64,000 nucleotides of DNA. Source: Acanthacorydalis orientalis. Lineage: Eukaryota > Arthropoda > Insecta > Megaloptera > Corydalidae. Below the pieces are notes generated by a model. That model had not been told where the DNA came from. It did not search any database and saw only the letters and a list, made by a program, of their open reading frames with translations. A program made the translations under genes and the position numbers. How positions within the stretch are numbered: position 1 is the stretch's first letter; each line of letters starts with the position of its first letter. Shown here one piece after another: positions 38,708-51,490 of the stretch. The stretch is taken from contig CM068315.1 in assembly GCA_034766995.1 (NCBI GenBank), forward strand, positions 53,377,556-53,441,555. Direction: 5' to 3'.

Positions 38708-39327
38708 TCACAATAGACAAATATGCAATATTTCAATTCGCCAGTATACAAGCAAATTACCGTTAATCGTTAATAGTTGATGCCATGCTGAACAGCTGGA
38801 AATGTATATTTCTGTTTTAAATTAACGTGCTCTTTCACATTCACAAAAAAATCGATATATTTTGCGCAATTAATTTGAACACCTAATACGTTTACGAAAA
38901 CGAAAGATTAATTTTACGTGCTCAAAATTTAATGAAGCATTTGTGTAGACATGAAAAACAAGAATCCTTGTTCAAAACAACACAGATACGCATTTAGTGC
39001 GGCGCATGATACATCGATTCAGTATATCGATGGATTAGCACTGCCTTGAACTTACGCGGTCACATGCCTGGTTGCTTACTAACTCAGGGTATAAGTTACA
39101 AGTGTGACAAGGTGTACCTCGAGAAGGATATTTAATTTCGTAACTTGTGCCATATCATTATCTCCAAGAAAAGTATTCACACACACTCTCACAATTTTAT
39201 TGTTGTACGTCCGAATTAAAAATCGAATATTCCAACATTATTCATTTAAAAATATTTATAAACAGATCAAGATAAGATAAACGTACATAAGTACTACATT
39301 CACACCTACTACTTATGCATACATATC

Positions 39328-39343
39328 TTTCTCTCTCTCTCTC

Positions 39344-39387
<44 letters not shown>
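39328..39387. repeat. (CT)n(TA)n array
   Basis: About 20 bp of CT, a 3-bp break, then 38 bp of TA. Confidence 0.96.
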
Positions 39388-39395
<8 letters not shown>

Positions 39396-39511
39396 GCATT
39401 TATTGCTATGCTTTAATAATACAACTAAACAACTAAATATAGAAAACATAAATATATAATAAATAAATAAATATATAATGACATATAGTTGACGGTATTT
39501 GCGCTATCAGC

Positions 39512-39590
39512 TCGGTGTTTCCCAACTTTTTAGATTAACGATATTTTAAAACTAGTTGGGTTTTTGCGACACCCCATAACTGTTAAGATG
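39512..39590 (+). mobile_element. possible hAT-type element end
   Basis: TCGGTGTTTCCCAACTTTTT followed by TTTTGCGACACCCC resembles the CAGTGTTTCCCAACC end carried by several hAT families in animals. The opposite end was not identified. Confidence 0.4.
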
Positions 39591-40204
39591 AAAATTTTTG
39601 TTTTCTTGAAATTACAGCGCATTTTGACACTTGTTATAGCTTACTATTTATTTTAAAAAAATATTTAGCAAATACCACTGCATTACTGCAAAGCATGACT
39701 AATTAAATTGTATTTTAACGATGTACCGTTCATTAATCGATCACCGATATCAAAATCTATAATCATTCATGCTCACTAGATACTTTTTGAATTCGATTTT
39801 TCTGAAAGCAGGACGTTTGGTCATTGAATTATAAATCATAATCTGCAAATATAAGAATTAACTACGCAAAATGATTCTTCTCTACTGCAATTGTTTTTAA
39901 TTAATGACAACAGCTTATATGCAATTTTATATATTTTGGAAAAATAGTCAACTCATTTACTAACTACAAATATTCAGAGGCAAATCGAGGATGAATTTGG
40001 CTGAAATACTGTTCCAGAACGTTCATTAAAGTAACTAAAGACTATTAATAATGTGATACATTCAAATTTTGAGGGGAACATTTTTAAGTAGTCAATCCTA
40101 TAGAGCCTACTAGTACGCCCATATGATTGATCCGCCCCTACCTATATTCAGACGAATTATACATACATATGTACATACACACACTCACCCATACACATGC
40201 ATAT

Positions 40205-40205
<1 letters not shown>

Positions 40206-40257
<52 letters not shown>
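40206..40257. repeat. (CA)n(TA)n array
   Basis: (CA)9 then 35 bp of TA. Confidence 0.96.
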
Positions 40258-40262
<5 letters not shown>

Positions 40263-42802
40263 GTATGTATACAAATGAGGTGTTATGTAAAATATTTCTA
40301 TGTAAAATATTTCTATATAAAATACTGCATGAAAGCCACTACGGAAACCTTTCAGTTTTAAGTGGGGTCGTTAAATACGTCCTGTATATCATTTGAACAA
40401 TAATAAACCGACTTGAAATGTTTATATTAAACACATTCGTACCTGGCACTGATACAGTAAAAACATTATGCCACACAGTGGCTTTAAGAGTATACAAAAT
40501 TATCTATTAAAATCTGGAAATCATAAAATTAATGGATATTGTACCCCATTTTATAATCATTAAATACAAAGTAACTAACATCTCATACATTAATTTAATA
40601 AAATTTACATACATTTTATTGAAATATAATTTATATTGTTAGATAACCTAAACTATAAGAATGTATATTAACCATCTTTCGTGAAGCATCTAAACTGAAC
40701 TGGTTCGTTTTTCATAAATTTGAAAGTGGTATATATTTGCTCCGTTTTATGAAACATAAAAAAGGATCATGTTTTATGTTAATGTGTGCTTAATGTCGCT
40801 GGATCATGTCTAACGCACCGGAATGTACAGAAAGGTGTTTTGAAGCACGCATAAAAACATTGGTAATGTCACTTCGGAAACGGTTTCTTTTTAAAGCACC
40901 AAAATAATAATAAACGTTTCAAAACGCAACAAAAATGTCACTAAATAAAATTATTTCGCATAAGTTTTGAATAATAGGTTCGTAAATAAGCATTGTTTAT
41001 CTTGTAAAATGTTATTGTGTTTATATTTACAAATGTGTATTCATGCAATTCATTGTATATACATATAACAATTATGAATATGTTCAGATTAAATAACAAA
41101 TATATTAAAACTGCTCCAAGGAACTTTCATTAAATAGAATTGCAAGGTATCAATGGAAAAAAGTTTGAATAAAAACAAGAATTGTAGCAAATATAAAGCA
41201 CGATATGAATGAAAAAAAAGCAAATAAATTTTCATTCTTATTTATTAAATATTTTATACAAAGTCCATTGTAATATTTATTTAATAAAAAAATAATAAAA
41301 TCATATATTTTGAATCATATAACTAAAAATGGAAAATAATTTATTGACCTATATAAATTTTCATTAGATAATAACTAATTGTAAACCTAACGTAGCAACT
41401 AAGTAACAAGCCTTTAAATGCAAGAATATACACGAACGTATAAAAAAATGTTCTGAATTAAAAACACACACGGTGAGAGAAAGAGAGAGAGAGAGAGATA
41501 AGTCGAATTGTGTATAAAACAATAAATTTCTATATTCTTGAAGAATAGTCATAAAAAACAAAACCTTACGAAAAAGTCAGAACAAATGTACTTTATTTAC
41601 AGTAATGCATCGCAACTACGATATTTAATTCGATATACAAATCTATTCTTTACAGGCACTGTAAGCCCAAGTACACTCATCAATTGGTGACTGATTAGTA
41701 TTTTGCGTGCCAACTGCTGATCAAGGTGACCATGAACAAATGCTCTATCGTTGCCATCACCTACCTAGATTACGGTTTATTTATTTTATTACCTCTTTAA
41801 AATGACTGGCCATTCTTTCATTTTCCACTTATAATGACTAAAAGATAGATTGTATCAAAAATACATATGATAAGTTATTCTCCTCGTCCTTACCTCCCCA
41901 TTACACTGTTAACATGAAACTGAGATATTTCTACACTCTACACAAGCTAATAGTCTCAAATCATTAAAAAAACATGTTTCTGCTGTATACTCACAATTTG
42001 ACGGATAGAAATAGAATATGTTGGATTTGTATACGTTCAAATGCAAAGGTTTTTTATGGTTCAATATGAAGTCATTTCATTTATTACTCTAGTGTCAATG
42101 ACTTCTTATAAAATTAAACTGATAATAATAAAATACTAACACAGTCAACATAAAATTTCACGGTATTTATTATTTTTGTAAAGTTAATATATTCATTAAA
42201 TAATTTGTCGTTATTTAAGATTTTCATGTTGAGATTTAATAAATATTGTTTAATAAAGGACAGTAGCAGTAAAATATTTGTACCAAATAAAAAAATATTT
42301 TGAAGAAACAAAAATAGAATGTACTTCATTGAAAAGGTATTTACTGTGAAAAATTTTATTCTATAATTTTTATCGTATAAAAATTACATCTTCAATATAC
42401 ACATTCCAAATATAATCAAATATAAGAGTTACTAGAACTAACATTAAAAACCAAAAATAGCATGAAAAGGTTCTCTGCACTTAACTTTTTTCATAAAAAT
42501 GAATATATTTTGAATACTGATAAAATTAACATCGACTTTTTTACAATCGACATTACTTTTAAGTGACATTCAACAATATTAGAATACCGCTAAGAGCACC
42601 GATTCAATCAAGAGACGTGTACGGAAGTCTTCACAGAGGACAAACAGGAATTGAAACGAAAATAAATGTTCAATTACTATAAAGATGTCATTATTTGCAA
42701 TAAGTGCGATATATACTTGCGTTCTCTTTGTTTTCAAGACATCACTGTAATTTCTTTTCAGTACACGGTCGACGACATTTAACTAGTCAGGCGTGTTGTG
42801 TT

Positions 42803-42880
42803 TTTGCGTAACCGAGTATAGAAATGTCATCGCGAAGAAATGTTCACTCACCTGAAAACAAAAGAAAATAGCATCAAGGA
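42803..42880 (-). promoter_or_regulatory. candidate recursive splice site, or first exon of a small secreted protein
   Basis: On the minus strand a long pyrimidine tract ends TTTTCTTTTGTTTTCAG (intron side down to 42852) and is followed directly by GTGAGT (42851-42846). An acceptor abutting a donor is the hallmark of a recursive (zero-length exon) splice site as known from long Drosophila introns. It lies about 15.9 kb downstream of Mxd exon 3 on the correct strand. The alternative is a coding exon: an ATG about 41 nt upstream of the junction reads MKLFSLMLFSFVF, a plausible signal peptide, spliced at CAG|GTGAGT. No second exon for such a protein was recognised nearby. Confidence 0.4.
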
Positions 42881-43139
42881 AAATAGTTTCATCACAATCT
42901 GCGCGGTGTATTCGTTTGATAAACATGACAAAACAGAAGGGAGATTTTAACACAAGTATTTACGTTTAACTATTCCTTACTCGAATATACTTCGAAAACA
43001 AAAACGAAAAAACATATGAACACGTTCAATTGTCTTTATTTAAACAACTCATAATAAATGAAAAAAACTTAATTATGCCTCGTCAAAAATCTATTTATTA
43101 CATAATTGTATTAATGTATCTATAATTAAACAAATATTT

Positions 43140-43411
43140 TTATATAATAAAAACCCATATTTCTTATCCGCAGGACAAAGTGACGAGTATCTATGATGAC
43201 CGGAAATGTTTACTTTGTCAGCTCATAGGTTTCAAGTTTAATTCATTAAGTTTCGTTCTTAGGTATTTTTTACGTTTAAATATATTATGTTGTAAAAAGC
43301 AATAAACTGTTTTTTTTTCTTTCTATGTTTCTTTCTATTTTCCCGTCAATTTTGACGGGCTTCATATTAGTTCAATATATTTAACAGAACAATAGCAAAC
43401 CTTCATACACA

Positions 43412-43451
<40 letters not shown>

Positions 43452-43905
43452 CTTCGCTTGCTTTTTTATATACGAACAGGGAAAAATGGTAACATTCATT
43501 AGACATTCGTTTCAATCCTAAAACTACTATTATAAATTTTCTACAATCTCATAAATTGTTCAACATCCTATATGTCTACCAAGTCAGCAGCATTATGTTG
43601 ATTGTTAATGTACTAAGTGCTATGTCTAAATATAGCAGGTTTTCGTCAATAATTAACTTGGAAGATATTGTTATATTAAATTAAAACTTCAGAGTAAAAT
43701 AATTAGTACACATTTTAACATTGTATTTTGTTGTCAATTTTTATAAACTTTTCGAATACTTTACGACTTACATTTTATGTAGATTATTTGTGTGTATAAT
43801 TTGTTAATTTCTGTTATTTGTTAGGGAAGAACGAGTGTCATCAAGTGGGGGGCGAAGCGCTCCGGGGGTCGGTGAGCGTATCGAGCAGGAGGCAGAGTCC
43901 CCTAG
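43140..43905 (+). mobile_element. non-autonomous Helitron-like element, about 766 bp
   Basis: The 5' part (TATATAATAAAAACCCATAT) matches the fragment at 3943. The 3' part is an isolated GC-rich block: GGGGGGCGAAGCGCTCCGGG, then GAGCGTATCGAGCAGGAGGC, ending AGTCCCCTAG|T. CTAG followed by T, no inverted terminal repeat and a GC-rich hairpin-forming tail are Helitron features. The 5' TC is not preserved in this copy (TT instead). A TA array sits inside at 43415-43449. No Rep/helicase reading is present. Confidence 0.6.
43415..43449. repeat. (TA)n array inside the Helitron-like element, 35 bp
   Basis: Absent from the 3943 relative as far as that fragment extends. Confidence 0.95.
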
Positions 43906-44403
43906 TCTATATAAAAAGTTTTCGTGTATACTCAAAACACCACCATTCGATTCACTTATTTTCCATCCCATTTGTGACTATGATTTAAAATAATACATAA
44001 CTTTTGTTTAAAGGAAAATTGTAAGACAATGTAAACACAACAAAATACAACCTAAACATTAAACGTTACAACTACACACTAATCTACAATAACTTTCGTA
44101 CATACAAAAATAAAAAGAATAACGATCATACCTGCACACAGAAAATGAACTTACAACAATACTTTTATCAAATATCTTCTAATGAATATCGATAAACAAA
44201 TACAGTCAAGTGTATTTGAAATCTTCTCGAGTAAATTTATAATCGAACGAATAAAATTGACAATACTGAGTCCTAATTTCAATAGTTTGAAAATCTCACC
44301 ATCTTGCGACGGGAGCTACCGACGCCGATGGTAATGCTGATACTTTTTTGGCACAGATCATATAAGAGTCCACGTGTTCGTTGTAAAATCATATTGCATG
44401 TAT

Positions 44404-44406
44404 GTA

Positions 44407-44492
<86 letters not shown>
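44404..44492. repeat. compound TA array
   Basis: Two TA blocks joined by CGTGTG. Confidence 0.95.
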
Positions 44493-44496
<4 letters not shown>

Positions 44497-45165
44497 GAAC
44501 AGAACGATGAAACAGCACCATTCTTATTTTATAGTTTTTAAATAGTCTGCACTCTGATTCCTGATACAGATAACAAATCAACATGTTCGCCCACGACTTC
44601 TCTTTTCATTTAATACACACGCACAATTTAGTCTCTTCGTCACACATGAATGAACTTCGAAAGGCAATCCGTTCCAGTCGAGTCACAAGGATTTCAGGAT
44701 CATACATCAAGGAGGCAGTGATTGAGATTTCTCGCTGATAAACGAGCTCGAGGAGCATAGTTAACTTTACTCGTAATTTCTGACAATCTTCCCCTTGCTA
44801 TCAACCCCCTCCGACAGCAAGTGAATCAGCTATAAGGCAAACGAGCCAACTACGCACTACGATATCCCAAAGGAGTGAGACATGATGATAACCGAGTTTC
44901 CATTACTTCTTTCTATGTATTACATTAGGGACGAAAGTGGTATTTCACTGTCATATTACGAAATGGACAAGAAATTATGTAAAGATGTGATATCCAATAA
45001 CAGGATTTCATGAACAAGAGATATAAAACTTTTCACTATACAAAATTAAATTATTGACAATAAATGTATGATATAAATCTCGCTGAAACAATGATCATTA
45101 ACTGTTATGCCTAAAAATGAAAACAAAGTTAACATTTTAATATAACTTGACATATATACATACAT

Positions 45166-45172
<7 letters not shown>

Positions 45173-45221
<49 letters not shown>
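45173..45221. repeat. (TA)n array, 49 bp
   Basis: Followed by CTGTGTGTGTG; about 170 bp left of IS630-type copy B. Confidence 0.97.
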
Positions 45222-45225
<4 letters not shown>

Positions 45226-45387
45226 TGTGTGTGTGTTAATGTCTGTATGTAGAATATTTTAGAAACTCTTTACACAATACCTATTTAAAGAATAGGTGAC
45301 CATGAGATTATTTATATTAATTCAATTCAATAATTGGTAGAATTATATACAACTGTAAATTTTACAAATAGATTAAATATAAGTAAA

Positions 45388-46355
45388 GGTTTTCCAATAG
45401 GGACGCACTTTTTTAAGAGGTTACATTTCACAAATGTCAAATTAACAGCTGTATTTTTTTGACATTTGTTAAGCTTTCACATAGCCATTTTTAGTTATGG
45501 ATTTGTATACAACAAAACAATGCACTGAAATAATACAATTATGCCATGAAAATGGTCGCTCTATAAAAAATATATTCCGTAAATATGCGATATTTATTCT
45601 CGACATACTCATCCATCTGAATCAACAATTCTTCGATTAGTGTGTAAATTTGAAGAAACCGGATCAGTTAAAAATAAAGAAGCACAAACACGTGTACGTA
45701 GTGTTCGTTATGAAGAAAATATTGACTTGATTCGTGAAAGTGTATCGGAAGAGCCATATACGTCCATTCCACGACGATCACAACAATTGAGTGTTTTACA
45801 GACGTGCACATGATGTTTTATGTATAAGGATTTATTGCTAAAGGCTTATAAGGTTCGATTAACACAAGAATTGAAGCCAGCATTCATTCACTGAGTCGGG
45901 GATTTGTTAATTGGATACTGGAACAACAACACGATTTTTCTCAGTCATCTTTAGCTATGAGGCTCATTTTGAACTCCTGGCTACGTTAACAAGTAAAACT
46001 AGCGAATGTGAGGTAAAGAAAATACGAGGATGATCGTTGAGAAGCCATTGCAAACAAAAAAGTGACTGTTTGGTACGAAATTTGGTCCGGTGAAGTTATT
46101 AGTCCTTACTTTTTTGAAAATCAGGCTGGTTAAACGATTACTGTGAATGTAGAAAAACACCGAAACATGATAACAAATTTTCTTCGAGCAGAATTGAATG
46201 ATATTGATCTGAAGGGCATGTGGTTCCAGCAGGACGGTGGAACAAGCCACACAGCTGGTGAAACGATTTATTGAAGACAAAATTTCTTGATTGTATTATT
46301 TCCAGAAACGGCGACATTAATTGACCACCGATATCCAGCGATTTGACACCGAAAT
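45388..46355 (+). pseudogene. IS630/Tc1-type transposon copy B, 3'-truncated
   Basis: The 5' end GGTTTTCCAATAGGGACGCA and leader match copy A, with a single intact TTAA where the MITE sits in A. From ATG 45497 it reads MDLYTTKQCTEIIQLCHENG, RSIKNIFRKYA, then VCKFEETGSVKNK after a frame change. Later come ANKKVTVWYEIWSGEVISPY, FFENQAG, NMITNFLRAELNDIDLKGMW, FQQDGGTSHTAGETI (WFQQDGAT block), and FPETATLID / DIN*PPISSDLTP. The first catalytic Asp block (FSDEAHF) is not recognisable. After DLTP near 46351 the similarity ends, so the DYFLWGY block and the 3' terminus are lost. Confidence 0.85.
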
Positions 46356-47283
46356 TTAATTTAACATTTTTTTTTTCAAAAAAATCAACTTTTTGACATG
46401 GTGTTCACATAAACTCTTACCGTATATCGATAAAACACATATAATAATCAAATAAATTTTAATAAGATGTATATTGCTTTATTAAATACACATAAAAAAG
46501 TCAAGTAAAACTAAAAATCAATGACTGACGAAAATATAATATTACATGTACAAATAAAGAACAGTATTAACTTAACTTAAACTTAAAATACTCATTCAAT
46601 ATCTCAATGCAACGGTATGGAAACAAATATTTCTTATATATATTTTAAAAAATATACTTTTACTAAACTAATTTTCATTATGTAGGTAAAACAAAGAACA
46701 ATAATATTGTTATAAAGTTCAATCATTTCACTGCATGGTAAACCAATCAGTAAGAAAGCAGTTCGAATATCCAATACGATCACTAAAATTTGAACAATAT
46801 TTTTTTTAAAAAACAAAAACAGGAATTATTTTCTCAATTATACTTACTATATTTTCAATTACTTAACATTGCTTCAAATAACTAAAAATAATTACCACTT
46901 AAAAAAATTAAAAAGGCATATAACGAAAAAAAAACACTGGAAGGTTTTTCACAATTTAAAACACAATACACAATAAAGGAAGCTAACTTGAACAAGCTTT
47001 CTATAAGCGAAGATTAAATTATCTTTAAACTTAATTATAACAAGAAAAAGCAAACAGTGAGAAACTTCAAAATGTTATTAATAACTGATAACGGGGTTCC
47101 ACTACTTTATTATTTATTCACTTTGATATCTCTATTAGATCAACTCCAATTTATGTTTCCTTTTTGTTCTCTCCTTCATTCCAAATTTATTTCTTGTCTT
47201 TTCATATTTACCTTCGTATAGAGCCTTATATTCTATTTTATATTTGTTTTCACGGTAAATATATACGTAATTTATTTACGTAC

Positions 47284-47285
<2 letters not shown>

Positions 47286-47324
<39 letters not shown>

Positions 47325-47333
47325 CATATATAT

Positions 47334-47412
<79 letters not shown>
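47286..47412. repeat. compound TA/TG/CA array, 127 bp
   Basis: TA blocks interrupted by CATACA, CACA and (TG)6. Confidence 0.96.
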
Positions 47413-47416
<4 letters not shown>

Positions 47417-47598
47417 GTTTGTTTGGTTAGTTAATGATCTGATCTTATGTTCAATACAATAACGGCTTTTTTGTATCGGCAGTTCGTGGGGTTTTTACAC
47501 CCTGAATACCTACATATGACATCTATTTATATATTGACTTCATTTCTTTATTAACTTCATTACAGTGGCTAGGAAAAATTTCAAAAAACCTTGTACTC

Positions 47599-47601
<3 letters not shown>

Positions 47602-47634
<33 letters not shown>
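47602..47634. repeat. (TA)n array, 33 bp
   Basis: Followed by CACATATA. Confidence 0.96.
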
Positions 47635-47642
<8 letters not shown>

Positions 47643-47972
47643 TAAAACAAATATATAAATGTAAAAAAATCAATCTATTATATAAAAACAAGGCAGTATA
47701 GGAAACCTACAATATGTAGACGCGCTAACGGTGAGGTAGACCCAAGGTCACATAAACCTAACACCTGATTGTATCGTTTAGTTCATGACAACATAAAATA
47801 TACTATTATACACATTTTTTCGGTTTTTTATTTTCAACAAAACCTAACACCATTTTAAATACTACATATATGTAAATCCCTCGGCCGAAGGCCAAGTAAA
47901 AATAGCGAATGTGGGGGTAAGCACACAAAACGAGCATAGGGCTTATTTCGTTATGTATATATGTCCTATGTA

Positions 47973-48007
<35 letters not shown>

Positions 48008-48875
48008 GTGTGTGTGTGTGAGAGTGAGAAAGAGCGAGTGTAAAGCATTCTAGTATTTATCAAGTATACAACTGTGTAGCTACATTAACTGATAATGAAA
48101 AAAATATATTAACTGATAAAATTTTGCACGTTAATATAATCATAAAGAAACGGAAAAAAAACATAATATAAGCAGTTAGTATAAAACGATGGAACAATGT
48201 TTTGATCCCAAAGTAAACTATCCTCTTAGAAACTGTGCTCATAACAAAGATCATCGCAACAATAAAATAAATCCCATTCCTCACGTTTATTATAAATTGC
48301 AGATAATTTTAAAATTTATACAAAACAAAAATATGTTTTACATTTCAATATGTTTTTTTTATAATATTAGGTTTAGTACATAATCTGAAAAAGTCGACAT
48401 AATATACTTTATATAATCACGTTTTATAATACATAGCCTTAATTAAAGAAAAGATTTCGAAACACACTCTTTATATATCCTAAATGTGTTCTTACGATTT
48501 TTTTTATTAATAACACTCTTTGGAGATATGTTTCTTTTCATCTTGATATAATAAAACAAAGTATTTAAAATGAACTACTGAACATTTAAATTATAAATAA
48601 TAAAGATTATTACTAACTATACTGGCCAATTGAGACAAACGATTGATATACGAGATATACAATTATTTTGGAATATGGAATTTATTTATCACATATTTTG
48701 GTAGTGAAAGTAGTGATTTTAAAGAGAAAAGCATCACTCTTAAGGATCATCACACTAAATTCACTGTTCAAATTGTACATGTCCTGTACTTTTTAAGTAA
48801 ATAAATATACGTCGAGAACTGTGATCCTGTCAACAATTCTACTATTTACCCTATACCAGAGTATGGTACAGCATA

Positions 48876-48906
<31 letters not shown>

Positions 48907-49094
48907 AATTTAGAACATATGTAATTATTGACCCAACTAATACATACCGTGATATCATGATGAGACACTAAAACGATCAGAGTACAGTTCACCAATAATA
49001 AAAGCAAAATCTCTAACAATTACACTATTATGACCAATGAAAATACGAGTGCTATTTTAGTCATTACACCTTAGTTACCTAAAAAAATAACATT

Positions 49095-49120
49095 GCTTCT
49101 GAGGTAGTAACCTCAGAAGC
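49095..49120. repeat. perfect 11-bp stem hairpin
   Basis: GCTTCTGAGGT, loop AGTA, then ACCTCAGAAGC. It stands alone in AT-rich DNA with no T-run following, and its role is unknown. Confidence 0.8.
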
Positions 49121-51149
49121 ACTGTTCGTCAGTACATTATACAACATTTAAAGTGTGAAATAAATGTATACGAAATCAGAATAAATGTAAAATTTCATTT
49201 CATCCTCATAAAACATGTGTATATATTTTTTACGTACACATTTTAAAATATCCAATCACAAAAGAAATTGAAATAAAAATTATTCTCGTGTTAGTTACTA
49301 ATATACAGACTCTTAACTACTTGTTAGTTATGAGTACATCCTTACCCAATCTCGTAAAAAAATACTATATTATTTTTTTTATAGTTTTATTTTATTTTTC
49401 GCATACTTTAGTTACTTTTCTTAAAACTGCGAACGGAAAGTAATTCAAAATATCTTTGATAAATTAAAATACTGGTATACCAAGTGACCATTAACTGATT
49501 TATTTTTTTGTAGTTTGAAACAAATATTAAACTTTTTACATCACAACTACCAAAACTTACTTTACTATATATATGTATAACTAAATATTTTTATTTAAAT
49601 TGATGTTAATTAGTAAGTTACAATTATTCAACTTAAAACATATAACATTCAATTTTCTTCGAATACAGGTTTTATAATTTTCACGTATTTCATATTCCCT
49701 TTCTTGTATTTTTTTAATTAAGCATAAAAATGGTCGTTTACATTTAATGTCATATATGAATCAGTAAACTGTTTGAATCTCTCAGGAAAAGCATATGAAA
49801 TATAACATTTTGTTCTTCACTGAAATCAGTTTCGAATACATATTGCGCATAGGACATAATCCATTAAAGGATTTTCACAACAGAACGTGAATTGCAGTAG
49901 ATAAATGGAAGTCGGGTAACAAACGTGTAGAAGAATAAATTAGATTGGCTTATGAGATAATGACACCCAATAGCGTTACGTACGCCAGCGGTAGCTGACG
50001 TGAGTTGAGTGAGATTTGATCACGCATGTCGTATTGAATTACACGACTAAATTACAGCGGTAACACACCACTTCAATAATCAACCCCCTCTCTGCCCCTC
50101 AAATATACTAGGGCACACACATTCTCTCTTACTGACACATACTTTGCATACAATGGCAAATTTTACAATATAAAATCAATACCACTTTATGCGATTGAAA
50201 CTAATTATTGACTCAATTTACAAGGTCTCAACTAGGTTCACATTTCCGCTATACTTTTCGCCATAACTCGAATAAATAATTTTAGATTAAAAAGCAATGT
50301 GTGTGTAAATAATTTTCATATATGTGCGTGTGTATATGCGCATATATATATAAAGATTTGTGAATAATGTAAACTAAACTGACAACACATTAATAAACCA
50401 CCACAGCAAAATTCAATTTATTATTACTAAAAACGTAATTTATTCATACAATATAAATCAAACTATCTGTTGCCTATTTACAATTATAACACCGAAGTTT
50501 TTACGCCATAAACGTTATTCAGAATACTATTTTATGTAGTAAATTAGTAACAAGCAGCTACATTTAAAAATACAGGCGATAACAATAAATGAACATACAT
50601 ATAACAGTGATTGTAAAAATGGTGTATTTCAAAAATATTATATAAAACTATTTTCTTCTTTTTATACCCCGGAGCATCGACTTTAAATGTCAATTCTTTA
50701 TTAAAACTGGAAATGTATGTTCACGCATATTATATATTTGATCATACTGATGTGTTGTCCTGATGATCTTCGTCTTTTGAGATTAGCTGCGTTTCTGTTC
50801 TACATTACTAGTTTTAGCATGTGTATCTTCAGATTAAATCTGTAAAATCTATATCAAAATACCACACGTCCCGAATCTAGTAGTGAAGAACAAAAAATTG
50901 GATTATCCAAAAGAATATAAACGATCATGACAACGCATCGGTTCTTTATTATTCAACAATTATAAGTTTATCGGTCATGATTTATTACTATACATCGATA
51001 TATTCATTATTTCTCTAACAAACATCCACAATATTTCTTTAAAACGGTATTAAAAATTGCTTTCGTTTATTTGGGACTAGCATATACGAGTTTTGATCAA
51101 AAAATACACAGACTAGCGCCATAAATCTGTACTGATAAAAAATATTCTA

Positions 51150-51490
51150 AATGGAACCCTTCGAAATAGTCCCCTACAGTAACTACGCATCGCTGTCAAT
51201 CCCTTTTCCAATTTTGGAAGAAGCGCTCCTTATAAACATTTTTGGGAATCGATCTTAGATCAGCATCTAATTTTTTTTATCTCTTCCATCGTTTAAAAAC
51301 AATGTACTTTTAACGAGATCTTTAATTTTAGAAACAAAAAAAGTCATACAGTCTAAATCGAGTGAGTATGGTAGGTAGAAGAAGGTGAATCAGTTTTTCG
51401 CCAAAATCTGCCCAGCCGGAAGAAAAGCATGATGTAAGTTGTGGTTCGTTGCCGTGATGTAACATCCACGAGTTCTGAACTCCAAATAAA
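51150..51490 (-). pseudogene. mariner/Tc1-group C-terminal fragment
   Basis: On the minus strand SWMLHHGNEPQLTS at about 51440-51480 corresponds to WxLHHDNAPAHTS, with Asp replaced by Gly. After a frame change it reads YLPYSLDLDCMTFFVSKIKD, then LVKSTLFLNDGRD, matching HPPYSPDLAPCDFFLFPKLK, and further on FPKMFIRSASSKIGKGIDSD. The catalytic Asp is lost and the N-terminal half is absent. Confidence 0.65.

Larger units (their letters stand above)
38138..43139. other. AT-rich sequence, mostly unassigned
   Basis: Positions 38210-38580 contain phrases such as AGCAATGATC and GGAGCAAAGTTATTC and could be a worn transposon, but no protein block was identified. A hAT-type end lies at 39512. A direct repeat of ATGTAAAATATTTCT occurs near 40285-40320. 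The splice-like junction at 42851 is listed separately. Confidence 0.4.
43906..45387. other. AT-rich sequence with a composition island
   Basis: TCTATATAAAAAGTTTTCGT at 43907 directly after the Helitron-like end looks like a second Helitron start. The island at about 44590-44890 is GC-richer and has no recognised product. A CACGTG E-box lies near 44373. Arrays lie at 44404-44492 and 45173-45221. Confidence 0.4.
46356..51149. other. AT-rich sequence, no gene assigned
   Basis: Arrays lie at 47286-47412 and 47602-47634. A segment at 47411-47762 has short TTAGGTTT/AAACCTAA ends and might be a MITE. Around 47880-47940 is a small GC-richer patch. A perfect hairpin lies at 49095-49120. A balanced-composition patch at 49930-50130 has no recognised content. 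Confidence 0.4.

Noticed and set aside
44590..44890. Balanced-composition patch as a host gene
   Set aside because: Only short readings such as MKREVVGEHVDLLS appear, with no recognised domain; kept only as an unassigned island.
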